Shown: positions 53,993-63,946 of the stretch, piece by piece
Position numbering within the stretch: position 1 is the first letter of the stretch
How the letters are laid out: every line of letters begins with the position of its first letter
Assembly (NCBI GenBank): GCA_964525565.1
Contig: CAZGHI010000008.1
Coordinates: 8,869 to 72,868, forward strand
Source of the DNA: OLB6 sp964525565
Lineage (GTDB): Bacteria; Bacteroidota; Ignavibacteria; Kapaibacteriales; Kapaibacteriaceae
DNA length: 64,000 bases
Direction of reading: 5' to 3'
Translations under genes and position numbers: made by a program
The notes under the pieces: model-generated
What the model was told of the DNA's origin: nothing
Databases searched by the model: none
Seen by the model: only the letters and a program-made list of their open reading frames with translations

Positions 53993-56887
53993 ATGATCTC
54001 ACACGGACTGATTGTGTCACACCCAACAGAAGAACTCACAGCGATTCGCATTCGTGGAGCACGCGAACACAACCTCAAGAGTGTGTCGCTTGACATTCCA
54101 CGTGATCAACTCGTTGTTATCACGGGTTTGAGTGGTAGTGGGAAGTCTTCGCTAGCTTTTGACACGATTTATGCCGAAGGCCAGCGCAGATATGTTGAGT
54201 GTATGAGCGCCTACGCGCGACAGTTTCTGGGCATCATGAAGAAGCCGGATGTTGACGTAATTGAAGGCCTATCCCCCGCCATCAGCATCGAACAAAAAAG
54301 TGTTGGCCATAATCCACGTTCTACTGTTGGAACGGTAACAGAGATTTACGATTATCTACGACTCCTGTTCGCCAGGGTCGGAACGCAATACTGTACAAAC
54401 TGTGGAATTCCCGTTGAGCAGCGCACAACGGAGCAAATCCTTGATGCAGTGCTAGCGACATATTCGCAGCGGAAATGTCAGATACTCGCTCCGTTAGTTA
54501 AGGGACGCAAAGGGCATTACCGGGAGTTGTTCGACCAACTTCGCCGCCAAGGTTTTACAAAGGTTCGCGTGAACGCACAGTTACAGGACCTGGTTGAAGG
54601 AATGCAGTTGCCGCGGTATAAAACCCATGTTATCGAACTTGTTGTAGATCGGTTAGAGGTTGCGGAGCAGCACCGGAAACGTCTTGCAGAGAGCATTGAA
54701 ACAGCACTTGCCCTTGGCGACGGCGGAATAACAATTCTCTACCAAGCCGCTGACATGTCGTGGTCTGAAGCGTACTTCAGTACCAGCTACTCATGCCCAC
54801 AGTGTGGCAAGAGTTATGACACACCCTCGCCGAGCATGTTCTCCTTTAACTCTCCCTTTGGGGCATGTTCAACATGCAACGGGCTTGGTGTTCGAAGCGA
54901 TTTTGACACAGCCCTGATGATACCGGATCCAAGTTTGTCCATCGCAGGTGGCGGCATAGGCCCGCTGGGAAAGCAGCGCGATACGTGGTTATGGAAGCAG
55001 GTGAGCGCGTATGCCGAGAGTGTAGGCCTCGACGTAAATACTCCAATCGGCGAGCTCGACGCTCAGAAACTCAATGTATTTATTCACGGTGGCGACCAGA
55101 AGCAGGTTAAGGTTAACTACGGACATCGGATTGTAAAACATACATTTCTTGGATTGATCCCAACGCTACGACATCAGTACGAACAAGCTTCTACGAGTAG
55201 TATGAGAAAGAACCTTGAGCAATACCTCAAGGTTGCAGACTGTGATGTATGTGGAGGTGCCCGTTTAAAGCCCGATCATGTGCACGTTCGAGTTGCTGGG
55301 TACAACATACAAGAATGTACTGCTCAAACTATTTCGGAGGCATTAGAGTGGTTTCGCCAACTACTTCCTCAGCTCACTCCCCGCCAATCCATTATCGCCA
55401 CACCCATTGTAAAGGAGATCACCGAGCGTCTTACATTTCTTGATCACGTTGGACTTTCATACCTTACCCTGGCACGCAGCGCCAGAACGCTCAGCGGCGG
55501 AGAGAGTCAGAGAATTCGACTGGCATCACAGATCGGTAGTCAGCTTGTGGGTGTAACCTATGTACTCGACGAACCGAGTATTGGATTACACCAACACGAT
55601 AATCAGAAACTTATTTCTTCGCTGAAGTCACTTCGGAATTTGGGCAACACAGTCATCGTGGTAGAGCATGATCGTGAGATGATTTCCGAAGCTGATTATG
55701 TAATAGACATCGGTCCGGGAGCCGGTGTTCGTGGTGGTGAAATTGTAGCACGCATTAAGAACGGACAGCCCATTAGCGATGAACACGCGGCTGCGGGATC
55801 AACGAACAGAAGCATTACGCTTGAATACTTGACCGGTGCACGACATATTCCTATTCCTACATCGTATAGACCTGGTAACGGCCAATATCTCAGATTACAC
55901 GGGGCACGTGGCAACAACTTGAAAGATGTTAACCTTTTCCTTCCCCTTGGAACCTTTATCTGTGTAACCGGGATGAGTGGTAGCGGCAAGAGTACACTTA
56001 TCAACCATACGCTTTATCCAATACTTGCACGACATTTTTCACATGCTGAAACCGTACCGCTACCATACACGCAAGTTGACGGACTAGAACATATCGACAA
56101 GGTGATCGAAATAGACCAATCGCCCATCGGTAGAACACCCCGTTCCAATCCAGCCACGTACACCGGATTGTTCACACATATCAGAGACTTCTTCACCATG
56201 CTTCCAGAGGCCCGCATACGTGGATACAAGAGCGGACGGTTTTCGTTTAATGTAGCTGGTGGCAGATGCGAGACATGTGAAGGGGCAGGTTTACGCAAAA
56301 TTGAAATGAGCTTCTTGCCCGATGTTTACGTTAACTGTGAGGCTTGCAACGGTAAACGCTACAATGCTGAAACCTTGTCCGTGCACTATCGCGGAAAATC
56401 TATTGCCGACGTTCTCGACCTTACCGTTGAAGAAGCTCTGGAATTTTTTGCCGACATACCGAAGATTCGCACCCGGTTGGAAACACTAGTCAACGTCGGG
56501 CTCACGTATCTTCGTCTTGGGCAGCAGGCACCCACTTTATCAGGGGGCGAAGCACAACGAGTGAAGCTTGCTACTGAACTCTCGAAAACGAGCACCGGAA
56601 AAACACTGTACCTGTTGGACGAACCCACTACTGGCTTGCACTTCGAAGACATCCGCATCCTGTTATCAATGTTGGATGCACTCGTTGACAAAGGGAATAC
56701 GGTAGTGGTTATCGAGCATAATCTGGACGTTATTGCACATGCAGACCACATCATTGACCTTGGTCCGGGCAGCGGAGCAGACGGAGGGCGCATCGTTGCC
56801 ACAGGAACTCCGCAGCAGGTAGCCTCTGTTTCGGATTCCCTAACTGGATTTTACCTTAAAAGAGAATTTGCAGTAGCCCGTATATGA
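53993..56887 (+). CDS. uvrA: Excinuclease ABC subunit A
   Basis: 964 residues from the ATG at 53993 (a TTG nine bases earlier is in frame). It has both ABC ATPase halves (GLSGSGKSSLAFDT and GMSGSGKSTLINHT, signatures LSGGESQRIRLA and LSGGEAQRVKLA) and the zinc motifs CPQCGK...CSTCNG and CETCEG...CEACNGKR, complete for damage recognition. It starts nucleotide excision repair. The stop overlaps the start of the ABC exporter gene (ATGA), a surprising partner. Confidence 0.96.
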   Translation: MISHGLIVSHPTEELTAIRIRGAREHNLKSVSLDIPRDQLVVITGLSGSGKSSLAFDTIYAEGQRRYVECMSAYARQFLGIMKKPDVDVIEGLSPAISIEQKSVGHNPRSTVGTVTEIYDYLRLLFARVGTQYCTNCGIPVEQRTTEQILDAVLATYSQRKCQILAPLVKGRKGHYRELFDQLRRQGFTKVRVNAQLQDLVEGMQLPRYKTHVIELVVDRLEVAEQHRKRLAESIETALALGDGGITILYQAADMSWSEAYFSTSYSCPQCGKSYDTPSPSMFSFNSPFGACSTCNGLGVRSDFDTALMIPDPSLSIAGGGIGPLGKQRDTWLWKQVSAYAESVGLDVNTPIGELDAQKLNVFIHGGDQKQVKVNYGHRIVKHTFLGLIPTLRHQYEQASTSSMRKNLEQYLKVADCDVCGGARLKPDHVHVRVAGYNIQECTAQTISEALEWFRQLLPQLTPRQSIIATPIVKEITERLTFLDHVGLSYLTLARSARTLSGGESQRIRLASQIGSQLVGVTYVLDEPSIGLHQHDNQKLISSLKSLRNLGNTVIVVEHDREMISEADYVIDIGPGAGVRGGEIVARIKNGQPISDEHAAAGSTNRSITLEYLTGARHIPIPTSYRPGNGQYLRLHGARGNNLKDVNLFLPLGTFICVTGMSGSGKSTLINHTLYPILARHFSHAETVPLPYTQVDGLEHIDKVIEIDQSPIGRTPRSNPATYTGLFTHIRDFFTMLPEARIRGYKSGRFSFNVAGGRCETCEGAGLRKIEMSFLPDVYVNCEACNGKRYNAETLSVHYRGKSIADVLDLTVEEALEFFADIPKIRTRLETLVNVGLTYLRLGQQAPTLSGGEAQRVKLATELSKTSTGKTLYLLDEPTTGLHFEDIRILLSMLDALVDKGNTVVVIEHNLDVIAHADHIIDLGPGSGADGGRIVATGTPQQVASVSDSLTGFYLKREFAVARI

Positions 56888-58863
56888 AGAAATCCATGGA
56901 CGAGATACGGCTGAGAATCCTGCGCAACATTCAGTCGCTCAAAGGTGTGTCCTGCACCCCTGAGCAAATGCAACGCATTCGTCGGTACATCTCCGACCGT
57001 CCTGTGTCGGAAGAAAACTTTGTACACATCACGGCCGAGGCATTACGGATGGCAGGATTCGTTGCATCGGTTAAGATGGACAACGGGGTACCGAAACTTG
57101 TTGTTGGCGATACCATACAGGCGATTGCAATCGAGCCGCTGCATCATTCTACGAAAGTTCGCGTTTGGCCATACCTGAAGCGTATCCTCGGATCAGAGAA
57201 ACGAGACATCTGGTATGTAGCCGTGTACGCCCTACTTAGCAGTTTACTTGGTCTCGCTGTTCCGCTGAGCTCTCAGGCTATTGTTAATGCCGTTGCACTT
57301 GGCGTTTTTAACCGTCAGCTCCTTGTACTGTGCTCAGTAGTATTAGTTGCACTACTAATCCTTGCCATCATTTCTGTTTTAGAACGTTTCGTTGTGGACC
57401 TTATACAGCGGAGACTATTCGTACGCACGGCATTCGATATTGTGTGGAGGCTCCCCTTACTGCAGCGAAATACGGAAGCCGATTCATATGCGCCGGAGTT
57501 GGTTAATCGGTTCTTCGATGTGATGACAGTGCAAAAATCCCTCGGCAAGTTTTTGCTTGAAGGGATCAATGCCATTCTGGTGCTTACAACAGGGCTAATA
57601 CTCCTTGCAATCTACCATCCCGTATTCCTGATCTACGACGTCCTGTTTCTATTGTTCGTACCCATCCTCGTATTCGTTCTCGGACGCAATGCAGTTCCCA
57701 CTGCCGTGCAGGTAAGCAAAAAGAAGTACCAAGCAGCAGCCTGGCTAGAAGATGTTGCCCGCACATACCTGGCTTTTAAAGTGATTGGTGCCAGTGGATA
57801 TGCCTTCGATCGGATGGACGACATTGCTGGCAAGTACGTTACCGCCAAACATGCCCACTTCCGCATCGTGGCACGTCAGATTTTTGGGAGCTACATTTTT
57901 AAAGCCCTTGCCACCGTTGGCATTCTTGCCGTCGGAGGGGTTCTTGTTCTCGAACAGCAGATGTCGCTCGGACAACTCGTAGCGGCAGAAATCGTAATCA
58001 TATTGATTATTGGTGCTATTGAGAAGCTCATCTTACAGTTTGATTCATACTACGAGCTCATGGCTGCGTTAGAAAAACTGTCGAATGTGATTGCTCAGCC
58101 AATAGAGGAAAACGGATCCATTGTATTGCCTGGATCCGGACCTGTGAGAGTTGAACTGGATCAGGTTAAACTGCACTTTGGCATTCCGCTCCTTCATGCC
58201 GTTTCTTTTTCGGTGGAACCAGCACAGCACGTTAGTCTTGTTGGGCGAAGCGGCGCAGGAAAAAGCACCGTACTACACCTCATTGCCGGATTGTTAAAAC
58301 CGGAAGCCGGCACAGTGAAGGTGAACAATATAGACACACGTAACGCCGATCTAACGTCGTTGCGATCTCGCATCGGGATGGTTTTTCCGGAAGATCAGAT
58401 TATAGAAGCCAGCATTCGCGACAACATCCTCATGGGACGCGAGTTGCCGGAAGAGCAGCTTCAATGGGCAATATCACTCATGCGTCTTGAAAACGACATC
58501 AACTCGTTGCCGCATGGACTTGCCACGGTAGTATCAAGCAGCGGACAGGAGTTGTCGTTCGGTATGCGCCGCCGCATACTTTTCGCGCGCATGATCGTAC
58601 ACAAGCCTGATCTGCTGCTCATTGACGAGGCTTTTGAGGGAATTGAAGACAGCACAAAGCTGGCCATTGTTGCAGATCTTTTTCAGTACAGAGGTTGGAC
58701 GATTATCAACGTCTCGCACGACCCTGAAGTGATAAAACGAACGGATTTCGTCATGGTCTTGGTGAATGGTGCCATTGTAGAACAAGGCTCCCCTTCTGAA
58801 CTTGCAAGTAAGCGTTCCACGCACTTCTGTGGGCTCTTCCCGGAGGCACCCGATGTTTTCTAA
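56884..58863 (+). CDS. ABC exporter (type I secretion-like) with unusual N-terminus and degenerate signature motif
   Basis: 659 residues. The first 90-100 residues form a soluble domain that I do not recognise; it is not a C39 peptidase because no Cys/His pair is seen. Six membrane helices (about 110-390) precede the ATPase: Walker A GRSGAGKST (454-462), Q-loop-like VFPEDQ, signature LSFGM (about 557-561, in place of LSGGQ), Walker B LLLIDEAFEGIED and H-loop NVSHD. Three of five signature residues keep the pattern. It overlaps uvrA and the following HlyD-like gene, so the ABC, HlyD and TolC genes likely form one export apparatus. Substrate unknown. Confidence 0.9.
   Translation: MKKSMDEIRLRILRNIQSLKGVSCTPEQMQRIRRYISDRPVSEENFVHITAEALRMAGFVASVKMDNGVPKLVVGDTIQAIAIEPLHHSTKVRVWPYLKRILGSEKRDIWYVAVYALLSSLLGLAVPLSSQAIVNAVALGVFNRQLLVLCSVVLVALLILAIISVLERFVVDLIQRRLFVRTAFDIVWRLPLLQRNTEADSYAPELVNRFFDVMTVQKSLGKFLLEGINAILVLTTGLILLAIYHPVFLIYDVLFLLFVPILVFVLGRNAVPTAVQVSKKKYQAAAWLEDVARTYLAFKVIGASGYAFDRMDDIAGKYVTAKHAHFRIVARQIFGSYIFKALATVGILAVGGVLVLEQQMSLGQLVAAEIVIILIIGAIEKLILQFDSYYELMAALEKLSNVIAQPIEENGSIVLPGSGPVRVELDQVKLHFGIPLLHAVSFSVEPAQHVSLVGRSGAGKSTVLHLIAGLLKPEAGTVKVNNIDTRNADLTSLRSRIGMVFPEDQIIEASIRDNILMGRELPEEQLQWAISLMRLENDINSLPHGLATVVSSSGQELSFGMRRRILFARMIVHKPDLLLIDEAFEGIEDSTKLAIVADLFQYRGWTIINVSHDPEVIKRTDFVMVLVNGAIVEQGSPSELASKRSTHFCGLFPEAPDVF
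58842..58846 (+). promoter_or_regulatory. Ribosome-binding site that sets the HlyD-like start
   Basis: GGAGG six bases before the ATG at 58853, inside the end of the ABC gene. It decides for this start over the in-frame one 51 bases upstream. Confidence 0.75.
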
Positions 58864-60157
58864 ACAGAAAATGCAGGTAGGACAAGAATCTTGGCCGGAT
58901 TTTGAATCCATTATACATCCCCTTCGGCGCACGGTTTTCGAACGCGTTCTAACGCCGAAGGTACATCGGACACTAACGTTTGGAATTCTGCTGCTCATCG
59001 TTATTGTGATGATTGTTTTTGCCGTGACTCCGTGGCAACAAAGCGTAGTGGGGTCGGGAGTGGTTACCGCTTTCGAACCGAGTGAGCGGCCACAAACACT
59101 AGAGAGCGCGATATCGGGGCGAATTGTTCGGTGGTATGTGAATGAAGGTGACCGCGTGCAGAAAGGTGACACTATCTGTGTTCTTGCTGATATCAACGTG
59201 AACTTCATGGACACCGAATTGCTCAAGCGAATGACCGCATTACGAGATCAAACCTTTGAAGCCCAGGAACGTGCCATCAACGTTGCCACGCAACGTCGCA
59301 AACAAAGCGAACAGCGGTACAACCAGGCCCAGGCACGATTTCAGAATGTTTTAGTCGAAACTGAAACTGCACACATCCGGTATCGCCGCGCTGACACACT
59401 TTTCCAGCAAAATTTGATCTCCCGCCGAGAGTTAGAAACAGCCCTTCTTGCGTTACAACGAGCGGTTGCAGACTCCGTAACTGCTGCCGCTGCAATCAAT
59501 GCCGCATTGCAAGATGTTGATGCTTTCCGTGCGGAAGAGGAGCGCATCATCAGTCAGGCCGTTGTTGCCATGCAAGATGCTGACGTGCGCCTAGCAAACG
59601 CACAAGGTAGAATTGGAGCCGGAACCGTTATATCGCCAATTGACGGATTTGTGGTGCGCATCAGCAAGGTGGGCGCCGGACAAATGGTGAAGGAAGGAGA
59701 ACAACTTGCCGTTGTTGTACCAGCCACACTCGACCAGGCCGCAGAAATTTATGTGAGCAGCATGGATGCAGCTCTCATTGAACCCGGACGCACAGTGTCG
59801 TTGCAATTCTCCGGTTTTCCTGCCTTCCAGTTTTCAGGGTGGCAGAACATTGCTATAGGCATTTTCCATGGCATTGTGAAAGTAATTGATGCCGTTGATG
59901 ATGGATCGGGGAGATTTCGCGTATTGGTTGTTCCGGATACAACACGAAAACCATGGCCGGAATCACGATTCCTCCGTCCGGGTACGGCTGTCTCAGGCTG
60001 GGTCTTGCTGAACGAAGTCCCCCTTGGATACGAACTGTGGCGTCAGTTCATGGGCTTCCCTCCCGAATTTTCGGTAAACACCAACATGCGGATAGGCAAG
60101 GCTGTTCCGACAAAACCTACCGACAGTAAGAATGGGAAGGGGGCTAGGAGCGAATGA
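58853..60157 (+). CDS. HlyD-family membrane fusion protein
   Basis: 434 residues from the ATG at 58853. A membrane helix (about 43-65, LLLIVIVMIVFAV) anchors it, then a biotinyl-like half-motif ISGRIVRWYVNEGDRVQKGD, a long helical hairpin (coiled coil, about 135-255), then the other barrel half (SPIDGFVVRISKVGAGQMVKEGE) and a beta barrel. It bridges the ABC exporter to a TolC channel across the periplasm. The first helix is preceded by a charged cytoplasmic part. It overlaps the ABC gene by 11 bases and the TolC-like gene by four. Confidence 0.92.
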   Translation: MFSKQKMQVGQESWPDFESIIHPLRRTVFERVLTPKVHRTLTFGILLLIVIVMIVFAVTPWQQSVVGSGVVTAFEPSERPQTLESAISGRIVRWYVNEGDRVQKGDTICVLADINVNFMDTELLKRMTALRDQTFEAQERAINVATQRRKQSEQRYNQAQARFQNVLVETETAHIRYRRADTLFQQNLISRRELETALLALQRAVADSVTAAAAINAALQDVDAFRAEEERIISQAVVAMQDADVRLANAQGRIGAGTVISPIDGFVVRISKVGAGQMVKEGEQLAVVVPATLDQAAEIYVSSMDAALIEPGRTVSLQFSGFPAFQFSGWQNIAIGIFHGIVKVIDAVDDGSGRFRVLVVPDTTRKPWPESRFLRPGTAVSGWVLLNEVPLGYELWRQFMGFPPEFSVNTNMRIGKAVPTKPTDSKNGKGARSE

Positions 60158-61521
60158 CGGTAGGTGCGCGTCTTGTTGTCTGCTGGTTGTGTGTTATTCC
60201 GGTTGCCGCAGCCAGTCAAACTCTAGACTTACAGCAATACCTTCAACTGGTAGAGGCAGCCAATCCGTCTATCCGTAGTGCTCAGTACGAAACCGAATTA
60301 GCTCAGGCAGAAATCCTTTCGGCAGTTGGCAGATTCGACCCGTTACTCAACATGGGCATTACGTATGAAGACAAAAACGGCGCTGATAAGCTGAATTTTT
60401 TTGACGGAAGTCTCGAACTGCCGCTAAACATGCTGTTTGGTCCCAGCATTAAAGCCGGGTACCGACGCGGAATTGGTACAAATGCAAACCCTGAGTCGGT
60501 AACAACGCTCCCGGGAGAAGCAACACTTGGAGTTTCTCTACCCCTATTTCAGGGAATCTTTACGGACCGAAGAAGAAATCAACTCCAGAAAGCTCTCGTG
60601 AGGCCAGATGCAGCGCAAGCGCAATTTCGGATTGACAGGAATACGACGCTACGAAACGCTGCTATGTCGTATTGGATCTGGGCAGAGGCCGAAGCCGAAG
60701 TATCTGTTGCAGACAGCGTACTCACACTTGCTGTGCAACGCTTATTGCAAATTCGGCGACGGGTAGAAGCGGGCGAACAAGCAGGGATTGACACGGTTGA
60801 GCTCCGTCAGGAGGTGCTTCGTCGCGAAGGTCAGCGGCTGTTGGCTCTTCGAGCTGCTGAACAAGCTCGGGTGAATGCAGGAGTATTTCTCTGGAGAACC
60901 GATGGAACGCCATTAGAGATAACAGCAAACCCGAGCCCCTTACCCAAACAGCGAACTGTGGTGTATTCCGCCACGCAGTCGGCAGAACTCGCCCTAACGA
61001 ACAGACCAGAGGTACAGCGAATGGACGCACTACAGCGCATGGCTCGCTTAGACAGCTCTCTGGCTCAGGAATTTCTCAGGCCGTTTGTAAAGGTGGATGC
61101 TGCCCTCGCTGCATATGATGTATCCCGACCAGGAACCTTAGATTACAAAATTGGACTAACCGTTCAGCAGCCGCTGCTATTTCGAACAGCATCCGGAGAT
61201 GCTGAAGCAGCGAATATCGTTGTACAGAGGGCAGATTTATCGCGCAGTTTGGTTGAACGCATTGTTATTGCAGATGCACAAAATGCCGTGATTGCTGCCG
61301 AACGTGCACAGCAGAGGCTTGAAGTTGCTCAGCAAGAAGTGCAACTTGCCGGTGAAATGGTGCAAGCAGAAAGGCAGCGACTAGATGCCGGCGATAGCAA
61401 CCTCTTGGCATTGAATCTTCGAGAGCGATTTCTTGCTGAGGCTCTGTTGCGATTGGTACAAGCACAGGGCGATGCTGCACGAGCAGAGATTCAACTGCTC
61501 TGGGCTACAGGAACCATCTAG
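60154..61521 (+). CDS. TolC-family outer-membrane efflux protein
   Basis: 455 residues. A signal peptide (about 1-22, ending AAAS) precedes the OEP repeats with the long helices (for example SQTLDLQQYLQLVEAANPSI at the start of the first repeat and EAANIVVQRADLSRSLVERI in the second half). It would be the outer channel of the exporter. The start overlaps the HlyD stop (ATGA). Confidence 0.9.
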   Translation: MTVGARLVVCWLCVIPVAAASQTLDLQQYLQLVEAANPSIRSAQYETELAQAEILSAVGRFDPLLNMGITYEDKNGADKLNFFDGSLELPLNMLFGPSIKAGYRRGIGTNANPESVTTLPGEATLGVSLPLFQGIFTDRRRNQLQKALVRPDAAQAQFRIDRNTTLRNAAMSYWIWAEAEAEVSVADSVLTLAVQRLLQIRRRVEAGEQAGIDTVELRQEVLRREGQRLLALRAAEQARVNAGVFLWRTDGTPLEITANPSPLPKQRTVVYSATQSAELALTNRPEVQRMDALQRMARLDSSLAQEFLRPFVKVDAALAAYDVSRPGTLDYKIGLTVQQPLLFRTASGDAEAANIVVQRADLSRSLVERIVIADAQNAVIAAERAQQRLEVAQQEVQLAGEMVQAERQRLDAGDSNLLALNLRERFLAEALLRLVQAQGDAARAEIQLLWATGTI

Positions 61522-61526
61522 ATCGG

Positions 61527-61534
61527 TATCTTTG
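61527..61534 (+). promoter_or_regulatory. Candidate promoter element of etfB-etfA
   Basis: TATCTTTG, exact TAnnTTTG, 34 bases before the etfB ATG and just behind the stop of the TolC-like gene. No TTG is present at the usual distance. Confidence 0.4.
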
Positions 61535-61568
61535 TGGCTCTGTTAAACCTTTAACGCTAAACTTCGGC

Positions 61569-62315
61569 ATGAACATTCTTGTATGCATTTCTTATGTGCC
61601 CGATACAACCACCAAGGTGGTTGTGAATCAGGACGGCAAATCACTTAACCCACAGGGAGTAAAATTCATCCTGAATCCATACGATGAGTTTGCAATAGAA
61701 GAGGCGCTTCGGCAGAAAGAACATCATGGTGGAACCGTTACTGCTGTAACCGTTGGTAGTGCTGCTGCCAAAGAAATTCTGCAACGTGCTCTTGCTATGG
61801 GAGCAGATGCAGCCATATTAGTGAACGACAGCCTCACGGCAGACTCTTTTACGGTAGCCGACAGTATAGCAACGCTTGCAAAGGAAACAAACCCTGACCT
61901 GATCATCTTTGGTCGGCAAAGCATTGATTACGATTCATTCGTTGTTCCAGGCATGGTTGCCGAGTTGCTTGAAGTGCCGAATATCTCCATGGTTTCTTCG
62001 CTGTCTATCAATGGCACCACGGTAACTGCCGAGCGCGACATTGAAGGTGGAAAGGAACTGGTTGAGTGTACTCTTCCTTGCGTCCTGAGTGCACAAAAAG
62101 GATTAAACGATCCACGATATCCGAAGCTTCCAGACATTATGAAGGCCAAGAACAAACCGATTGCAGAGCGCACGGCATCTACAGAGCAACCGCGCGTGGA
62201 GGTACTTCATATGTCGTTACCCGACAGTCGTCGGTTGCACAAGATTCTCGGTGATTCAGACGCCGACATATCTGAGCTGGTTCGGTTGTTACACGAAGAG
62301 GCAAAGGTGATTTGA
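61569..62315 (+). CDS. etfB: Electron transfer flavoprotein beta subunit
   Basis: 248 residues. The N-terminus MNILVCISYVPDTTTKVV and NPYDEFAIEEALR with VTAVTVGSAAAKEILQRALAMGAD (quoted in part as LQRALAMGADAA) and DRYDPRYPKLPD-like NDPRYPKLPDIMKAKNKPI are EtfB hallmarks. It binds AMP and pairs with EtfA to carry electrons from acyl-CoA dehydrogenases to the quinone pool. Confidence 0.95.
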   Translation: MNILVCISYVPDTTTKVVVNQDGKSLNPQGVKFILNPYDEFAIEEALRQKEHHGGTVTAVTVGSAAAKEILQRALAMGADAAILVNDSLTADSFTVADSIATLAKETNPDLIIFGRQSIDYDSFVVPGMVAELLEVPNISMVSSLSINGTTVTAERDIEGGKELVECTLPCVLSAQKGLNDPRYPKLPDIMKAKNKPIAERTASTEQPRVEVLHMSLPDSRRLHKILGDSDADISELVRLLHEEAKVI

Positions 62316-63280
62316 TGATACTTTTTTTGGAACCGTCCGGACAGGGACTGAAGCGTACATCGTATGAACTGATAACTGCAGCTAAGAGCAGAAGTAACGG
62401 CAAGCCGATTTGCGGGGTAATCGTTCAGGCAACGCCTGAGCACGTTGCTACTGCTGGTGACTACGGCTTAGATGAATGCATAATCGTATCAGGAAGTGCT
62501 GTTGTTCCGTTTGCAAATGCTCGCCTAGCGATGGTAATAGCCTCTATTGCTGCGCAACGTAACGACAACACCGTGCTCTTTGCTGCAAATGCTACAGGTA
62601 AAGATGTGGCACCACGCGTTGCCATTCGCATGAAAGCAGGCTTACTTGCAGATTGTGTTGAATGGAGCCTGGTGGACGACCACATCGAGGCCGTTCGACC
62701 TGTTTTTGCAGGTAAAGCATATCAACGCGTCCGCAGCACAACGAACAGTTGTGTTATAACCCTCAGACCCAATGTGTTTACTGCTAAAAAGGTTGCTGAA
62801 CCAACATCTGTTCATATCTCGACGATGGATGTTGCCGATGATGGCACAGTACGTAGTGCAGTTGTGAAGTCTGTTGAGTTCAACCAAGGTACCGTTGATG
62901 TTGCAGAAGCAGATATTATTGTCAGCGGAGGTCGTGGCCTTAAAGGGCCGGAACATTTTGGGTTGGTGGAAGATCTGGCACGTTCTCTGGGTGCAGCCGT
63001 TGGAGCATCAAGGGCTGTAGTTGATGCCGGATGGAGACCTCATCGGGAACAAGTTGGTCAAACAGGAAAAACTGTTAGCCCAACGATGTATGTAGCCTGC
63101 GGTATTAGTGGAGCTGTACAGCATTTGGCAGGAATGAGCTCCAGTAAAATCATCGTAGCTATTAACAAAGACAAAGACGCTCCAATTTTTAATGTTGCTG
63201 ATTATGGAATTGTGGGAGATGTCTTTGAGGTTCTTCCAAAACTGACAGCGGAAATTTCTGCAATAACGCATAAGCATTAG
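62315..63280 (+). CDS. etfA: Electron transfer flavoprotein alpha subunit
   Basis: 321 residues from the ATG at 62315, overlapping the etfB stop (TGATG); a TTG three bases earlier also reads in frame. The FAD-binding C-terminal half is typical: SGGRGLKGPEHFGLVEDLA, GASRAVVDAGW, QVGQTGKTVSP, YVACGISGAVQHLAGM and DAPIFNVADYGIVGD. Confidence 0.95.
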   Translation: MILFLEPSGQGLKRTSYELITAAKSRSNGKPICGVIVQATPEHVATAGDYGLDECIIVSGSAVVPFANARLAMVIASIAAQRNDNTVLFAANATGKDVAPRVAIRMKAGLLADCVEWSLVDDHIEAVRPVFAGKAYQRVRSTTNSCVITLRPNVFTAKKVAEPTSVHISTMDVADDGTVRSAVVKSVEFNQGTVDVAEADIIVSGGRGLKGPEHFGLVEDLARSLGAAVGASRAVVDAGWRPHREQVGQTGKTVSPTMYVACGISGAVQHLAGMSSSKIIVAINKDKDAPIFNVADYGIVGDVFEVLPKLTAEISAITHKH

Positions 63281-63320
63281 TTTCACCACGAGTTTCTTCA
63301 CTAACCACTGCATTTGTCCC

Positions 63321-63932
63321 GTGACAGAACGTGTTCAGATGGACATCTTCGGATTAACCGACCGCGGTATGAGCCAAGGTGCATTTGCTCTCATTTTGAA
63401 AGAGTCAGAGGGACCACGTAAAATGCCGATCATCATCGGCGTACCGGAAGCTCAGGCAATTGCAAACGAGCTCGAAGGTGTTCGCCCGCAGCGACCAATG
63501 ACACACGATCTGCTGCGGAATGTTATCGAGGCTCTCGGCGGACAGTTGAAGGAAATTGTGATTCATACATTAAAGGAAGGTACTTTTTACGCCTCGTTAG
63601 TGTTTGAGTACACCGACCTGGAAATAGATGCCCGGCCAAGCGATGCTATTGCAATTGCTGTGCGCTGCGGTGTACCCATTTTCGTAACGGAAGAAATTTT
63701 AAGTGAGGCCGCCATAGACAGCTCCGAAGCAGACAATGATAGCGAGACCGATGCTGATCGTGACTATTCCGATGAGCCTGAATCAACGCTGCTGCCCGAT
63801 GTTGAACATGAAGACGTAGAGAAGCATGAGCTTTCGCGCCGCGAAAAACTTGAATCTGAATTAAGGGCAGCGATTAACGAAGAAGACTATGAACGAGCAG
63901 CACGCATTCGAGATGAACTGAATAAGTTGTAA
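63321..63932 (+). CDS. Bifunctional-nuclease-family protein with C-terminal UVR motif
   Basis: 203 residues from a GTG. The N-terminal 135 residues are the BFN/DUF151 fold: GAFALILKESEGPRKMPIIIG, EAQAIANELEG, PMTHDLLRNVIEALGG and DARPSDAIAIAVRCGVPIFV. A strongly acidic linker (about 138-170) leads to a UVR-type helix pair (LRAAINEEDYERAARIRDEL), the motif that binds UvrA/UvrB or Clp partners. Known: plant BFN1 relatives have nuclease activity; bacterial function is unsettled. It ends 14 bases before a tRNA gene. Confidence 0.88.
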   Translation: MTERVQMDIFGLTDRGMSQGAFALILKESEGPRKMPIIIGVPEAQAIANELEGVRPQRPMTHDLLRNVIEALGGQLKEIVIHTLKEGTFYASLVFEYTDLEIDARPSDAIAIAVRCGVPIFVTEEILSEAAIDSSEADNDSETDADRDYSDEPESTLLPDVEHEDVEKHELSRREKLESELRAAINEEDYERAARIRDELNKL

Positions 63933-63937
63933 TTTTG
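63930..63937 (+). promoter_or_regulatory. Candidate promoter element of the tRNA-Met gene
   Basis: TAATTTTG, exact TAnnTTTG, ending nine bases before the tRNA 5' end. The element overlaps the stop codon of the BFN-family gene. Confidence 0.5.
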
Positions 63938-63946
63938 TGGTCTTAT

